A stretch of DNA of 64,000 bases from Acidobacteriota bacterium (GTDB lineage: Bacteria; Acidobacteriota; Thermoanaerobaculia; Multivoradales; Multivoraceae), in NCBI GenBank assembly GCA_028875725.1, contig JAPPCR010000015.1, positions 620,001 through 684,000 on the forward strand, given 5' to 3'. A program made the translations under genes and the position numbers. Under the pieces are notes generated by a model that searched no databases, had not been told where the DNA came from, and saw nothing but the letters and a program-made list of their open reading frames with translations. Of the stretch, positions 24,731-33,964 are shown one piece after another. Within the stretch, counting starts at the first letter, position 1, and the number at the start of each line of letters is the position of its first letter.

Positions 24731-26262
24731 CGCGCGAAGCGACCGACGATCGGGCGACCGGGGCTGACTCCCTCCACGGTCTCACCGTCGCGCACGACGA
24801 ACACGCCGTTCACCATCGTGTGGACGATGCCTTCCGAGAACGAGAGCCCGCCTTCGAAGGTGGCGGTGTCGATCACCGTCTCCGGGTCGAACACCACGAT
24901 GTCCGCGTCGGCGCCGACCTGGATTCGTCCCTTGCGCCTCATCTGATCGGACATCGACGCCACCCGGTCCGCCGGGAGCAGGCTCATTTTCAACAGGGCC
25001 GTCATCAGGTCGAGCGTGCCCCGCTCGCGCACGTAGCGCCCGAGAATCCGGGAGTAGGTGCCGGCCGTCCGCGGGTGCGCGCCCGGGGCGTAGGGCATGC
25101 CGTCCGAAGCGACGATCACCCAGTCGTTGTCCAGGGCCGTCTCGATCCACTCCTCCTTCATGAAGTGGAGGATCACCGTTCCCCCCTCGCGGCGGTACCG
25201 CTCGAAGGTCTCTCTCGTCAGCCTCTCCCCGGTCTCCTCCCACTGCAGGTCGCCGTAGTCGATCTGCAGGCGGTCCTGCCAGCCTTCGTCGAAGATGGAC
25301 GACTCGAGACTGGTCGAGCCGGCGGTGTAGGGGTACGCCTCAGTCGTCACGTCGAGCCCCAGCCGGCGCGCGCCGCCGATCATGTCGAGGACCGTGTCGA
25401 TCTCTCCCAGCGCCATGCTGTTCACGTGGACGATGTGCAGCGGCGCCCCGGTCCCGACCGCGTTGGCCAGGACTTCCTGCATCGCGTCGATGCTCATCGA
25501 GCGCACGTGCGTGTGGATGGTGGCCCGCTTCTCGCCGGCGAACCGGAAGACCTCGAAGATCTCCCTGCGGCTGGCGCCTGGGTAGTACTGGGTCGCCATT
25601 CCGATGCCCAGGCCGCCCTGCTCCAGCCCGTGCTGCAGATGCTCCAGCATGGCCGGGAAGCGCTCGGGCGGCAGTTCCGAGTAGTACGTCCTTTGCGCGG
25701 CATCGCGCATGGAGTCGAGCGGTTCGTCCTCGGCGCCGGCAGCCGCGAAGGCCGCCGCGAGGTCCGCACGTTCCTCCTCCGGGACGATCTCCAGGCCTCT
25801 CAGGGCGCCGTGGTTGACCGTGGCGCCGTAGTTCACGAGCGACCTGCCGCGTCTCGACTCCAGGAACGACCCAACGTCCGGCACGCCCCATTCGAGCTCC
25901 AGGGCCGTGGTGACGCCGTCCCGCGCCTGGTACTCGTGGGCCCGCGGACCCTGACCGTGGGCGTGGAGGTCGACGAAGCCCGGCGCCAACACCAGCCCGG
26001 CCGCGTCGATCAGGACGCCTCCGTCGGCGAGCGAGTCCGCGAGGGACTCTTCGGTGAGGGCGGCGATCACGTCGCCCCGGATGCCCACGTTCCTGACCTC
26101 GTCGAGCCTCCTCTCGGGGTCGATGACGCGGGCGCCCTGGAAGACGACGTCGAACTCCTGCGGGTCGGCTTCGCCGCTCCCGTCTGTGGCGGGGTTGCAG
26201 GCGATGAGAAGCGCGGCGAGAAACGGGGCCGCTCTTGCTACAGATGACCGATCCAGAACCAC
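24727..26262 (-). CDS. Amidohydrolase, N-acyl-D-amino-acid deacylase-like lipoprotein
   Basis: A 511-residue protein. A lipobox-like LLIAC at about residue 22 predicts a secreted lipoprotein. Metal-site residues of the amidohydrolase barrel are seen in FVDLHAHGQG, a later ATIHTHVRS and ASDGMPYAPGAHPRT. The DGMP...HPRTAGTYSRIL block is typical of D-aminoacylase/dihydroorotase-like enzymes. I chose the GTG at 26262, just before the signal peptide; a GTG at 26292 is also in frame. It forms an operon with the MFS transporter and diverges from an M19 dipeptidase, which suggests a role in using D-amino-acid or peptide derivatives. Confidence 0.85.
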   Translation of the reverse strand: MVLDRSSVARAAPFLAALLIACNPATDGSGEADPQEFDVVFQGARVIDPERRLDEVRNVGIRGDVIAALTEESLADSLADGGVLIDAAGLVLAPGFVDLHAHGQGPRAHEYQARDGVTTALELEWGVPDVGSFLESRRGRSLVNYGATVNHGALRGLEIVPEEERADLAAAFAAAGAEDEPLDSMRDAAQRTYYSELPPERFPAMLEHLQHGLEQGGLGIGMATQYYPGASRREIFEVFRFAGEKRATIHTHVRSMSIDAMQEVLANAVGTGAPLHIVHVNSMALGEIDTVLDMIGGARRLGLDVTTEAYPYTAGSTSLESSIFDEGWQDRLQIDYGDLQWEETGERLTRETFERYRREGGTVILHFMKEEWIETALDNDWVIVASDGMPYAPGAHPRTAGTYSRILGRYVRERGTLDLMTALLKMSLLPADRVASMSDQMRRKGRIQVGADADIVVFDPETVIDTATFEGGLSFSEGIVHTMVNGVFVVRDGETVEGVSPGRPIVGRFAR

Positions 26263-26333
26263 GAAGCGTCGATGGTATACACCCTTCTGCACCGTAGCCC
26301 CTACGTCGGACTCTCGATCACGGAGTGGTGACC

Positions 26334-27524
26334 ATGCCAAAGGCAACACCGCGTACCCGCCTGTCACGCCGAACTCTGCTCGGGCAAGGCGCCGGGGCGG
26401 GCGCTCTCCTCGCCGCGTCGACGCTCGGGGCGCCATACCTCGCCTTCGGCAGGCACAGGCTGTTCGCCCAGAGCGAGGAGCGGTACTCGACGCGGGCAGT
26501 CGACCTGATGGGCGACTCGCTGGTCATCGACATGCTGAGTCCCCTCACGCTCGCGTCCTCGACCATGCGGGCCTGGTACGGCAACCCGGAGAACATCCCC
26601 GAGTCGTTCTGGGACGATCTCGACCGTTCCGGGATCGACGCCGTTCTCGACGCCGTGGGAACCGGCCCCTTCGGCGCCAGGGAGTCCGTCCTGGAGCGGG
26701 TGGCGGGAGTCAACGGCGTCGTCGCGCACAACGGACACCGGATGCTCCGCGTCTCTCGAGCCGCAGACCTCGACGAGGCGGCTCGAAGCGGCCGCTTCGG
26801 CATGATCTTCGGCGTGCAGAACGCCGATCACTTCCACTCGCTGGAGGACGTCGACTACTTCTACGGGCTCGGCCAGCGCGTGTCGCAGTTGACCTACAAC
26901 GCCCGCAACCTGATCGGCACCGGAGCGACCGACCGGATCGACGGCGGCCTGTCGAACTGGGGAGTCGCGATCATCGAGCGGATGAACGACGTCGGGATGG
27001 CCGTCGACGTGTCCCACTGCGGCGACCGCACGTCGCTCGACGCCTTCGAAGCCTCGAAGAAGCCCGTCCTGGTCACCCACTCGAACGTCCGGGCGCTCGC
27101 GGACGGTCACGTCCGCTGCAAGCCGGACGAGGTCATCGACGCGGTCAAGGAGGCCGGCAGCGTCTTCGGCGTGACGAACATCCGGATGTTCGTCAAGGCC
27201 GACGAGCCGACGACCGTCGAGCACTATCTCGACCACTTCGACTACCTGACGAAGCGGATCGGCGCCGAGCACGTGGGCATCGGCAGCGACATCGACCTCT
27301 ACGGCTACGACGACATGCCGAAGGCGGACTACGAGCGGCTCAAGGCCGCCTACCAGCAGGGCAAGTACCGTTTCCGGGACCAGATCGACATCCCGGAGGT
27401 GGCCCACCCCCAACGGGTCTTCGACCTCACCGAGGGCCTGATCCGACGGGGCTACACGGACCCCGACATTCGGGGCATCCTCGGCGGCAACTTCCGCCGG
27501 GTTCTGGAGGAGATCTGGGGATGA
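26334..27524 (+). CDS. M19 membrane-dipeptidase family protein with altered metal ligands, Tat-exported
   Basis: A 396-residue protein. GGAG at 26322-26325 supports the ATG at 26334. A twin-arginine leader (SRRTLLGQGAGAGALLA) is present. Of the M19 zinc ligands, the C-terminal two are kept: His228 in DVSH and His249 in THSN, plus GIGSDID. The N-terminal HxD (normally DGHND) reads DMLSP at 66-70, and the bridging Glu (normally in a VEGGH-type block) is Gln162 in VQNADH. So the binuclear site is incomplete and activity may be changed. It overlaps the following serine hydrolase by 4 nt. Confidence 0.85.
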   Translation: MPKATPRTRLSRRTLLGQGAGAGALLAASTLGAPYLAFGRHRLFAQSEERYSTRAVDLMGDSLVIDMLSPLTLASSTMRAWYGNPENIPESFWDDLDRSGIDAVLDAVGTGPFGARESVLERVAGVNGVVAHNGHRMLRVSRAADLDEAARSGRFGMIFGVQNADHFHSLEDVDYFYGLGQRVSQLTYNARNLIGTGATDRIDGGLSNWGVAIIERMNDVGMAVDVSHCGDRTSLDAFEASKKPVLVTHSNVRALADGHVRCKPDEVIDAVKEAGSVFGVTNIRMFVKADEPTTVEHYLDHFDYLTKRIGAEHVGIGSDIDLYGYDDMPKADYERLKAAYQQGKYRFRDQIDIPEVAHPQRVFDLTEGLIRRGYTDPDIRGILGGNFRRVLEEIWG

Positions 27525-29122
27525 GAGCGTCAACCTCAAGCACGTGGCGATCGTGGCCGCTTGGCTGCCGAGCTCCGAGGGCGGCGGTTAGACACATCGT
27601 CCTGGCGGCTCTCGCCGTCACGTTCGTCGCCGTCCCGCTGTGGTCAGACACCGTCGACGAGCGGCTCGACGGTTTCGACCCGTGGGTCGAATCGATCATG
27701 CAGGAGTGGAAGGTCCCGGGCCTCGGCGTGGCGATCGTCGAGGACGGCAAGACCGTGTTCGCCAAGGGCTACGGCTGGCGCAACGTCGAAGAGAAGCTGC
27801 CCGTGACTCCCGACACGCTCTTCGCCATCGGCTCCAACACGAAGTCGTTCACCGCCACCCTGCTGGCGATGCAGGTGGACGACGGCACCCTCGCCTGGGA
27901 CGATCCGATCCGGACGGTGCTCCCCGAGTTCCGGCTCCACGATCCGGCGGCGACCGACGAGATGACCGCCGTCGACCTGCTGAGCCACCGCTCGGGCCTG
28001 CCGCGTCACGACCTGTACTGGTACGCCACGGGCAGGAACCGCTCGGAGCTGCTGGCGGGCCTTCACCACCTGGAGCCTTCCGCCTCCTTCCGGAGCAGGT
28101 ATCAGTACCAGAACCTCATGTTCATGACCGCCGGCATCGTCTCCGAGCGGATCGGCGGCAAGTCCTGGGAGGAACTGGTCCAGGAACGCGTCCTCACCCC
28201 GCTCGGCATCGATCGGGCCACCTTCTCGGTGATCCGGATGCAGGAGGACGACGACTTCTCCTACGGCTACGGCGCGGACGAGGAGATCGAGCGGGTGCCC
28301 TTCCGCAACATCGACGCGATCGGACCGGCCGGATCGATCAACATGTCGGCCCGCGACCTCGCCGCCTACGTCCGGTTCCATCTCGCCTACGGCAAGGTCG
28401 GCGACGAGCAGCTCCTGAAGGAGGCCTCAGCGAGGCTCATGCAGCTACCCCAGATGGTGCTGACCGGCCCGCTCCAGCAGCGTTTGCAGAACGGCCCGGA
28501 GATCGGCGATCCCACCTACGGGCTCGGCCTCATGGTGAGCACCTACCGGGGCCGCAAGCACATCAGCCACGGCGGCGGCATCGACGGCTTCATCTCGGCG
28601 ATGGAGTGGCTGCCCGACGACAAGATCGGCGTCATCGCACTCTCCAACACGTCGCACACCGGAACCGTGCCGGCGCTCGTCGTGCGCAACGCGTTCGACC
28701 GCATGCTCGGTCTCGAGCCGATTGACTGGGCCGGCCGGGCCCGCAAGCAGATCGCGGAAGCTGAGGAGAAGGCCGAGGAAGCGAAGAAGAAGGACCTCGC
28801 GGCCGCGGTGGCGGACACGAGCCCCTCCCACCCACTCGCGGATCACGCCGGCGAGTACGAGCACGAGGGCTACGGCAAGGCCTCCGTCCGCACGGACGGG
28901 GACGGCCTCGTCCTCGAGGTCGCCGGCATCGAGTTCCCGCTCCGGCACTACCACTACGACGTGTGGAGCGTCCCCTACGACCTGCCGGCCAGCTCGCCCG
29001 CGTCAGGCCGCGGCGGTGCCAAGGTCCGCTTCGACTACGGCAACGACGGGAAGATCAACGTCGTGGCCGTGCCGCTCGAGCCGTCCGTCTCGCCCATCCG
29101 CTTCCTGCGCGCCGGCGACTGA
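27521..29122 (+). CDS. Secreted serine hydrolase (beta-lactamase family) with C-terminal DUF3471-like domain
   Basis: A 533-residue protein from the ATG at 27521 (ATGA overlap). A hydrophobic leader lies at about residues 24-42. The catalytic SxxK is SNTK, the Tyr motif is YQYQN, and a late HGGG closes the hydrolase domain at about residue 350. A charged coiled-coil-like stretch (KQIAEAEEKAEEAKKK) links to a C-terminal beta domain of the DUF3471 type. Function is probably peptidase or esterase in the periplasm. It sits with an M19 protein and a YkvI-like transporter in one operon. Confidence 0.87.
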   Translation: MRASTSSTWRSWPLGCRAPRAAVRHIVLAALAVTFVAVPLWSDTVDERLDGFDPWVESIMQEWKVPGLGVAIVEDGKTVFAKGYGWRNVEEKLPVTPDTLFAIGSNTKSFTATLLAMQVDDGTLAWDDPIRTVLPEFRLHDPAATDEMTAVDLLSHRSGLPRHDLYWYATGRNRSELLAGLHHLEPSASFRSRYQYQNLMFMTAGIVSERIGGKSWEELVQERVLTPLGIDRATFSVIRMQEDDDFSYGYGADEEIERVPFRNIDAIGPAGSINMSARDLAAYVRFHLAYGKVGDEQLLKEASARLMQLPQMVLTGPLQQRLQNGPEIGDPTYGLGLMVSTYRGRKHISHGGGIDGFISAMEWLPDDKIGVIALSNTSHTGTVPALVVRNAFDRMLGLEPIDWAGRARKQIAEAEEKAEEAKKKDLAAAVADTSPSHPLADHAGEYEHEGYGKASVRTDGDGLVLEVAGIEFPLRHYHYDVWSVPYDLPASSPASGRGGAKVRFDYGNDGKINVVAVPLEPSVSPIRFLRAGD

Positions 29123-29145
29123 TCTAGCGGTAGACGGCGTCGGTA

Positions 29146-30285
29146 ATGCCAGGCAGGGCGCCAACCCGTTTCCACACCCTGCTTCTGCCGGCGATCATCG
29201 CGCAGTCGATGATCATCGGCGGCGGCTACGCGACGGGGCGGGAGGTCGTCCAGTACGCCGGCCGCTTCGGCAACTGGGGCTGGCTGTCGGTCGCGATCAT
29301 CGCCGTCTGCTTCTCGCTCGTCATGGCGCTGGCCTTCGAGCTGGCGCGGCTGGCCGGCGCGTACGACTACAAGGCCTGGAGCCGGAACCTGGTCGGGCCG
29401 TTCTGGTGGCTCGTCGACCTCCTCTTCCTCAGCATGATGCTGTTGGTCATCGCGGTCATGACGGCGGCCATCGGCGAAGTCCTCCAGCAGACCCTGGCGT
29501 TTCCGAAGCCGCTCAGCCTGATCCTGGCCCTGGCATGCGTCGGCTTCCTCACCTGGCGCGGGTCCGGCTTCATCGAGCGGGCGAAGACCTGGGGCAGCGC
29601 GGCCCTGTACCTGGGCTACTGCGCGTTCTCGGTCCTCGTGCTGACCGCGCCCGTCGGCGACACTGCCGCGCCGCCACCGCCCGGCTCCGAGGCCGGAGCG
29701 GGAGAGGTCGTCATCACGGCCGTCCTGTACGTCGCCTACAACGTCGCCGTCGTGCCGGCCGTCCTCTTCTGCCTGCACCGCCAGACCCGGCGCAGCGAGA
29801 CCTTCGCGTCCGGGATCCTCTCCGGCCTGGCGATGACGATTCCGTTCGCCCTGACCCTGGCCTGCCTCCTCCGGTTCCCCCATGCCTCCGTGATGGAGGC
29901 GGAGGTGCCCTGGCTGCGACTGATCGGAACCGCGGCCGACGGACGCGCCGGCGGCGCGACCCTCTGGATTGCCCTCTTCGGACTGGTCGCCGGCTGGACG
30001 CTGATCGAGACCGCGGTCGGCTCGATCCACGCGCTGCTCCATCGCGTCGAACGCAACCTGGGCGACCTGCCGCGCCGCTGGAGGCCCGCCTCCGGCGCGC
30101 TCACGCCGAGGCAGAAGGCGCTGACCGCCGTCCTCGTCCTGGCGGCCGCCGCCGGCCTTTCCACCATCGGCATCATCGACCTCGTCGCCAGGGGCTACGG
30201 CACCCTCGCCTGGGGCTTCATCGCCCTGATCGTGCTGCCGCTCTTCGTCGTCGTGCCGTACCGGGCGTTCAAGACATCGGCCTGA
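29146..30285 (+). CDS. YkvI-like membrane protein (APC superfamily, putative transporter)
   Basis: A 379-residue protein with about ten hydrophobic helices. The N-terminal IIGGGYATGREVVQYAGRFG stretch matches the unwound first helix of the APC/LeuT fold found in uncharacterised YkvI-type proteins. No experimental substrate is known to me for this group; amino acid or peptide transport would fit the operon. It begins 23 nt after the serine hydrolase and ends 2 nt before an interspersed repeat element. Confidence 0.75.
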   Translation: MPGRAPTRFHTLLLPAIIAQSMIIGGGYATGREVVQYAGRFGNWGWLSVAIIAVCFSLVMALAFELARLAGAYDYKAWSRNLVGPFWWLVDLLFLSMMLLVIAVMTAAIGEVLQQTLAFPKPLSLILALACVGFLTWRGSGFIERAKTWGSAALYLGYCAFSVLVLTAPVGDTAAPPPPGSEAGAGEVVITAVLYVAYNVAVVPAVLFCLHRQTRRSETFASGILSGLAMTIPFALTLACLLRFPHASVMEAEVPWLRLIGTAADGRAGGATLWIALFGLVAGWTLIETAVGSIHALLHRVERNLGDLPRRWRPASGALTPRQKALTAVLVLAAAAGLSTIGIIDLVARGYGTLAWGFIALIVLPLFVVVPYRAFKTSA

Positions 30286-30287
30286 GC

Positions 30288-30429
30288 CCCACACTGGGTG
30301 CGCCGGCGTGTCATCCGTGCGCCCGATGACGGGCGCACGGACTGTGACGCGCGTGGCGCGGACCGCGCCACACGGGTTCCCGCCGGCATTCGGCGCGTAG
30401 CGCCGGCTTCTGGGCTTCCGCCGCGCCTA
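30288..30429 (+). repeat. Interspersed palindromic repeat, copy A (with 68-bp insertion)
   Basis: The ends and core match the reverse complement of 46321-46394: 21/22 identical at 30288-30309 and 42/50 at 30380-30429. Between them copy A holds 70 nt where copy B has 2. The element fills the gap between two convergent genes, and its right-end CTA (30427-30429) is the stop codon (TAG) of the minus-strand gene. It has several GC-rich stem-forming segments, such as CGGCGC-GTA-GCGCCG at 30391-30405. Confidence 0.75.
30314..30341. repeat. Perfect 12-bp stem, ATGA loop, inside repeat copy A
   Basis: TCCGTGCGCCCG pairs exactly with CGGGCGCACGGA around ATGA. A second perfect hairpin (GTGGCGCGG-A-CCGCGCCAC, 30353-30371) follows 11 nt later. 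Both lie in the insertion specific to copy A, between convergent genes. They may act as transcription barriers, although no T-run follows. Confidence 0.7.
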
Positions 30430-31170
30430 GCGAACGGACTGAACGAACACGCTGGTCGTTCTTTCGAGCCCCTCCCCAAGGGCGGCCATGACCGCCGCGT
30501 AGAACCCCGCGATGCCGAGTCCCTTCCACTTCGACACTCGAGCCACTACCCCGATGCCCAAGCCAAGCAGAATCAACGTCCAAAGGGAGACGGCGATGCT
30601 GGCGGCCCCCTCGAGCAGCGCCCCGACGGTCGTGTGAAGTGCAGGATTGGAGAAATCGAGTTCGAATCCCGAAGACGCCTCGGGTAGCTCAAGCGCCCGA
30701 CGGCCCTTCGACAGCAAGTAGCTGAAGAGGTCGCCCAGGCGACCGACCACGTAGACGTGGACCATCAGCGAGAACAACGTCAGGAAAGGTAGTTTGGCTC
30801 CGAAGACGAGTGACAGCCGCCAGACCAGTAGAGCCTCGATCGGCAGTGCAATCAGTACGGCCGCGGCCATGACCGTGCTGGGTCCGTAGAGGTTCACGGC
30901 CGACTCCCCGCCTCCCATGATGGCAGCCAAATCCCGCTGCCCGAGCACCGTCCTAAGGGCGAGGACCGCCAGGATCACCGCGAGGGCTGCAACCCACGGC
31001 CGGCGCTCGCGGATGATCTCGAAGCTGGTCCGCGGAAACGCGACGATCCCTACCAGAGCTCTCACCCCCGCTAAGCCACCGACCACAGCCCCCGTGTCCG
31101 GAGTGGGCGCTTCGTCTGCCTCGGTCCCGGTCGAGGCATCTGCATTGGTTGGCTTCTGATCCTCGACCAT
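30427..31170 (-). CDS. Yip1-like multi-pass membrane protein, function unknown
   Basis: A 247-residue protein. The first 35 residues are hydrophilic and acidic; five hydrophobic segments follow, with a FPRTSFEIIRERRPW entry that resembles Yip1-domain proteins in bacteria. No catalytic motif is visible. The stop codon TAG is supplied by the edge of the repeat element 30288-30429. Convergent with the YkvI-like gene; 14 nt separate its start from the end of the aldo/keto reductase gene on the same strand. Confidence 0.65.
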   Translation of the reverse strand: MVEDQKPTNADASTGTEADEAPTPDTGAVVGGLAGVRALVGIVAFPRTSFEIIRERRPWVAALAVILAVLALRTVLGQRDLAAIMGGGESAVNLYGPSTVMAAAVLIALPIEALLVWRLSLVFGAKLPFLTLFSLMVHVYVVGRLGDLFSYLLSKGRRALELPEASSGFELDFSNPALHTTVGALLEGAASIAVSLWTLILLGLGIGVVARVSKWKGLGIAGFYAAVMAALGEGLERTTSVFVQSVR

Positions 31171-31184
31171 CGCGAGGTCCCAGA

Positions 31185-32153
31185 CTAGAACAGGTTCGCC
31201 CGCGGCGTGTACACCTCTTCGAGCCGCTTCTTCTCCTCGGCGGTCAGCTCGACGTCGAGCGACGACACTGCCTCATCGAGGTGGCTCATCTTCGTGACGC
31301 CGACGATCGGCGACGCGACGACGGGATTGGCCAGGACCCAGGCCATCGCGACCTGGGCCCGGGACACGCCCTTGTCCCGCGCCACCTCGCCCAGCCGATC
31401 AACGATCGGCCGGTCCTTCGCCTCGTCGAAACGTCTCGCCATCATCGGGTCGCTCTGCGACCGGCGCGTGGTCTCGTCCCAGTCGCGGGTCAGCAGCCCC
31501 CGGCCCAGCGGGCTCCACGGGATCGTCCCGATGCCCTGATCGGCGCAGAGCGGGTGCATCTCGCGTTCCTCTTCGCGCTGGAGGAGGCTGTATTGGTTCT
31601 GCATGCTGACGAACTTCGTGAAGCCACGCATCTCGCTGGTGTAGAGCGCCTTGCTGAACTGCCACGCCCACATCGACGAGGCGCCGATGTAGCGGACCTT
31701 GCCGGCCGTCACCGCGTCGTGCAGCGCGCCGAGCGTCTCGTCTATCGATGTCCGGTCGTCCCAGCGGTGAATCTGGTACAGGTCGATGTAGTCGGTTCCC
31801 AGACGGCGCAGCGACGCATCGAGCTCGGTCATGATCGCCTTGCGCGAGAGCCCCCGCGCGTTGCGCCCGCGGCGAACCGGGAAGTAGACCTTGGTCGCGA
31901 TGACCACCTCGTCGCGGTTCGCCATGTCCCGCAACGCCCTGCCCGTGATCTCCTCGCTCGAGCCAATCGAGTAGGCGTTCGCCGTGTCGAAGAAGTTGAT
32001 GCCCAGATCGAGCGCCTTCTCGATGATCGGGCGGCTGGCGGCTTCGTCCAGGCTCCAGTCGTGAGCTCCCGGCGACTCTTCGCCGAAGCTCATGCATCCG
32101 AGACAGATCCGGGACACCTCGAGACCGGAACTGCCCAACTTCGTGTACTTCAT
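31185..32153 (-). CDS. Aldo/keto reductase
   Basis: A 322-residue TIM-barrel reductase. The catalytic tetrad is visible: Asp and Tyr in FFDTANAYS, Lys in VVIATKV and His in YIDLYQIHRWD. The C-terminal TPRANLF is unexceptional. I chose the ATG at 32153 over an in-frame ATG at 32168, because GGAGGA lies 7 nt before it. NADPH-dependent reduction of an aldehyde or ketone is expected. It lies downstream of a 3-hydroxyisobutyrate dehydrogenase-like gene on the same strand (43-nt gap). Confidence 0.9.
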   Translation of the reverse strand: MKYTKLGSSGLEVSRICLGCMSFGEESPGAHDWSLDEAASRPIIEKALDLGINFFDTANAYSIGSSEEITGRALRDMANRDEVVIATKVYFPVRRGRNARGLSRKAIMTELDASLRRLGTDYIDLYQIHRWDDRTSIDETLGALHDAVTAGKVRYIGASSMWAWQFSKALYTSEMRGFTKFVSMQNQYSLLQREEEREMHPLCADQGIGTIPWSPLGRGLLTRDWDETTRRSQSDPMMARRFDEAKDRPIVDRLGEVARDKGVSRAQVAMAWVLANPVVASPIVGVTKMSHLDEAVSSLDVELTAEEKKRLEEVYTPRANLF

Positions 32154-32196
32154 CCCAGATTCCTCCAAACGGCCCTCAGAGTCGAAGGCCGTATCT

Positions 32197-32997
32197 TCAG
32201 GCCTCCGGCTGACCGGAGTCCAGACTCGCCCTCACCAGCGGCGCCTCGACGTCGAACTCCCTGGCGACATCCAGGCACAGGGACAGATCCTTGACCGGCA
32301 TCGCCGGCCAGGTCACGCGCCGCCGGGGCATCGGGAAGTTCTTCGAGACGAAGCTCCGGCCCGTCGACACGTTCAGGATCTCCATGAACCGGTCCAGTTC
32401 CATGCCGTAGGCGCCGACAACCTCGCGCACCTCCTGCACGAGCGCCCAGGTGCCAAGCGCGATCGCGTTGTTGCCAATCTTCATCGCCTGACCGGCGCCG
32501 ACGCCGCCGCAGTGCATCGTCGTGCCGAGCACGTCGAAGGCCTCACGGCACCGGTCGATCGTGGCCGCGTCGCCTCCGGCCATCAGGGTGAGCGTACCCT
32601 CCCTGGCGCCGGCCACGAGCCCGCTGACCGGGCAGTCGATCACGTCCACCCGTTGAGATGCCACCTCTCTCGCGAGTGCCTGGCAGTAGACCGGCGACAT
32701 TGTGCTCATGACCACGACGATCGCGCCCTCACGCAGAGTGCTCAACGCTCCGTCTTCACCGCACAGCACGCGGTCGGTCTGCTCCTCGTCCCAGACGATC
32801 GTCATCAGGATGTCGGCGTGTTCGCCGACTTCGCGCGGCGTCCCAAGCTCTTCGATCCCCTTCGCCGCAAGCCGCTCGATCGCGTCGCGGCTGCGGTTGA
32901 TCGAGCTGACGACCCGAAAGCCGGCATCGAGCAGGCGGGCCGCCATCGGCTCCCCCATGGCGCCGAGTCCTATGAAACCGATCGTGGGTCGCTGCAT
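32197..32997 (-). CDS. NAD(P)-dependent oxidoreductase, 3-hydroxyisobutyrate dehydrogenase family
   Basis: A 266-residue protein. It has the Rossmann motif GFIGLGAMGEPMA at the N-terminus, the substrate-binding block DCPVSGLVAGAREGTL, and the catalytic lysine block GAGQAMKIGNNAI. This is the beta-hydroxyacid dehydrogenase family (3-hydroxyisobutyrate, tartronate semialdehyde, 6-phosphogluconate-like). The C-terminus is somewhat short for the family. It probably acts with the adjacent aldo/keto reductase. The start diverges from an SDR gene 92 nt away. Confidence 0.88.
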   Translation of the reverse strand: MQRPTIGFIGLGAMGEPMAARLLDAGFRVVSSINRSRDAIERLAAKGIEELGTPREVGEHADILMTIVWDEEQTDRVLCGEDGALSTLREGAIVVVMSTMSPVYCQALAREVASQRVDVIDCPVSGLVAGAREGTLTLMAGGDAATIDRCREAFDVLGTTMHCGGVGAGQAMKIGNNAIALGTWALVQEVREVVGAYGMELDRFMEILNVSTGRSFVSKNFPMPRRRVTWPAMPVKDLSLCLDVAREFDVEAPLVRASLDSGQPEA

Positions 32998-33089
32998 TGT
33001 TCGTGTACTCCTCGTTCTGGCGTTCGTGGTCTACCATTCTGCCGCTTTACTGAGTCGCCAACCAGAAACCCCAAGGGAGATCCAGATAG

Positions 33090-33926
33090 ATGACAGACCG
33101 CACCGTACTCATCACCGGCTGCTCGAGCGGCTTCGGCAAGCTGGCAGTCCACACCTTCCGAGCCAACAGCTGGAACGTCGTGGCCACGATGCGCTCGCCG
33201 GAGAAGGAAGCGGAGCTCACGGGCCTCGAAGGCGTCCTGGTTACAAGGCTCGACGTCAAGGATCCGCGGAGCATCGACGCCGCCTTCGAGCAGGGCACCG
33301 CCGCGTTCGGCCCGATCGACGCGGTCGTCAACAACGCCGGCTACGGCAGCAACGCGCTCTTCGAGCAGTCGCCCGATGCCTCCGTCCGCGACATCTACGA
33401 GACGAACGTGTTCGGCCTGATGAACGTGATGCGCCGCGCCCTGCCCGACATGCGGAAACGGGGCTCCGGCTGCATCGTCAACGTGACGTCGATGGGGGGC
33501 CTGATGGGCCTGCTCGGCAACTCCGTCTACTCGTCGTCGAAGTTCGCCGCCGAGGGACTCACCGAGGCGCTCGCGCTCGAGTACAAACCGCTCGGCATCC
33601 GCGTCGTTTCCGTCGCGCCCGGGGCCTACCTCACCACCGCGTTCGGCTCCAATACGGACAACTACGTCGAGTCCGGCGACTCCCAACTCGTCGAGCACTC
33701 GCGGAAGCTCCGCGACCACTTCGCCGCGATCGTCGGAGACGGTGAGCCGCAGGACCCGCAGGAGGTGGCGGACAAGATCTTCGAGTGCGTGACCGCGGAC
33801 GATGTCGCGGTGCACAACCCCGTCGGTGCCGACGCGGAGCGGCTCAGCGGTCTGATCGACAGCCTGCCGTCGCGCCAGACGTTCGTCGCCGCGATGGAGC
33901 AGATGCTGCTGCCGCCGGCCGGCTAA
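33090..33926 (+). CDS. Short-chain dehydrogenase/reductase
   Basis: A 278-residue SDR. The cofactor motif is TGCSSGFG, NNAG is intact (VNNAGYG), and the catalytic pair is YSSSK. The extended C-terminus and Phe in the glycine motif fit the group of retinol/17-beta-hydroxysteroid-like SDRs. GGGAG about 11 nt upstream could serve the ATG at 33090. Substrate unknown. It ends 38 nt before a strong hairpin shared with the convergent katG gene. Confidence 0.88.
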   Translation: MTDRTVLITGCSSGFGKLAVHTFRANSWNVVATMRSPEKEAELTGLEGVLVTRLDVKDPRSIDAAFEQGTAAFGPIDAVVNNAGYGSNALFEQSPDASVRDIYETNVFGLMNVMRRALPDMRKRGSGCIVNVTSMGGLMGLLGNSVYSSSKFAAEGLTEALALEYKPLGIRVVSVAPGAYLTTAFGSNTDNYVESGDSQLVEHSRKLRDHFAAIVGDGEPQDPQEVADKIFECVTADDVAVHNPVGADAERLSGLIDSLPSRQTFVAAMEQMLLPPAG

Positions 33927-33964
33927 CGGCTAGCCAGGCGTCAGTCTCGGAAACAGCTCCCCCG

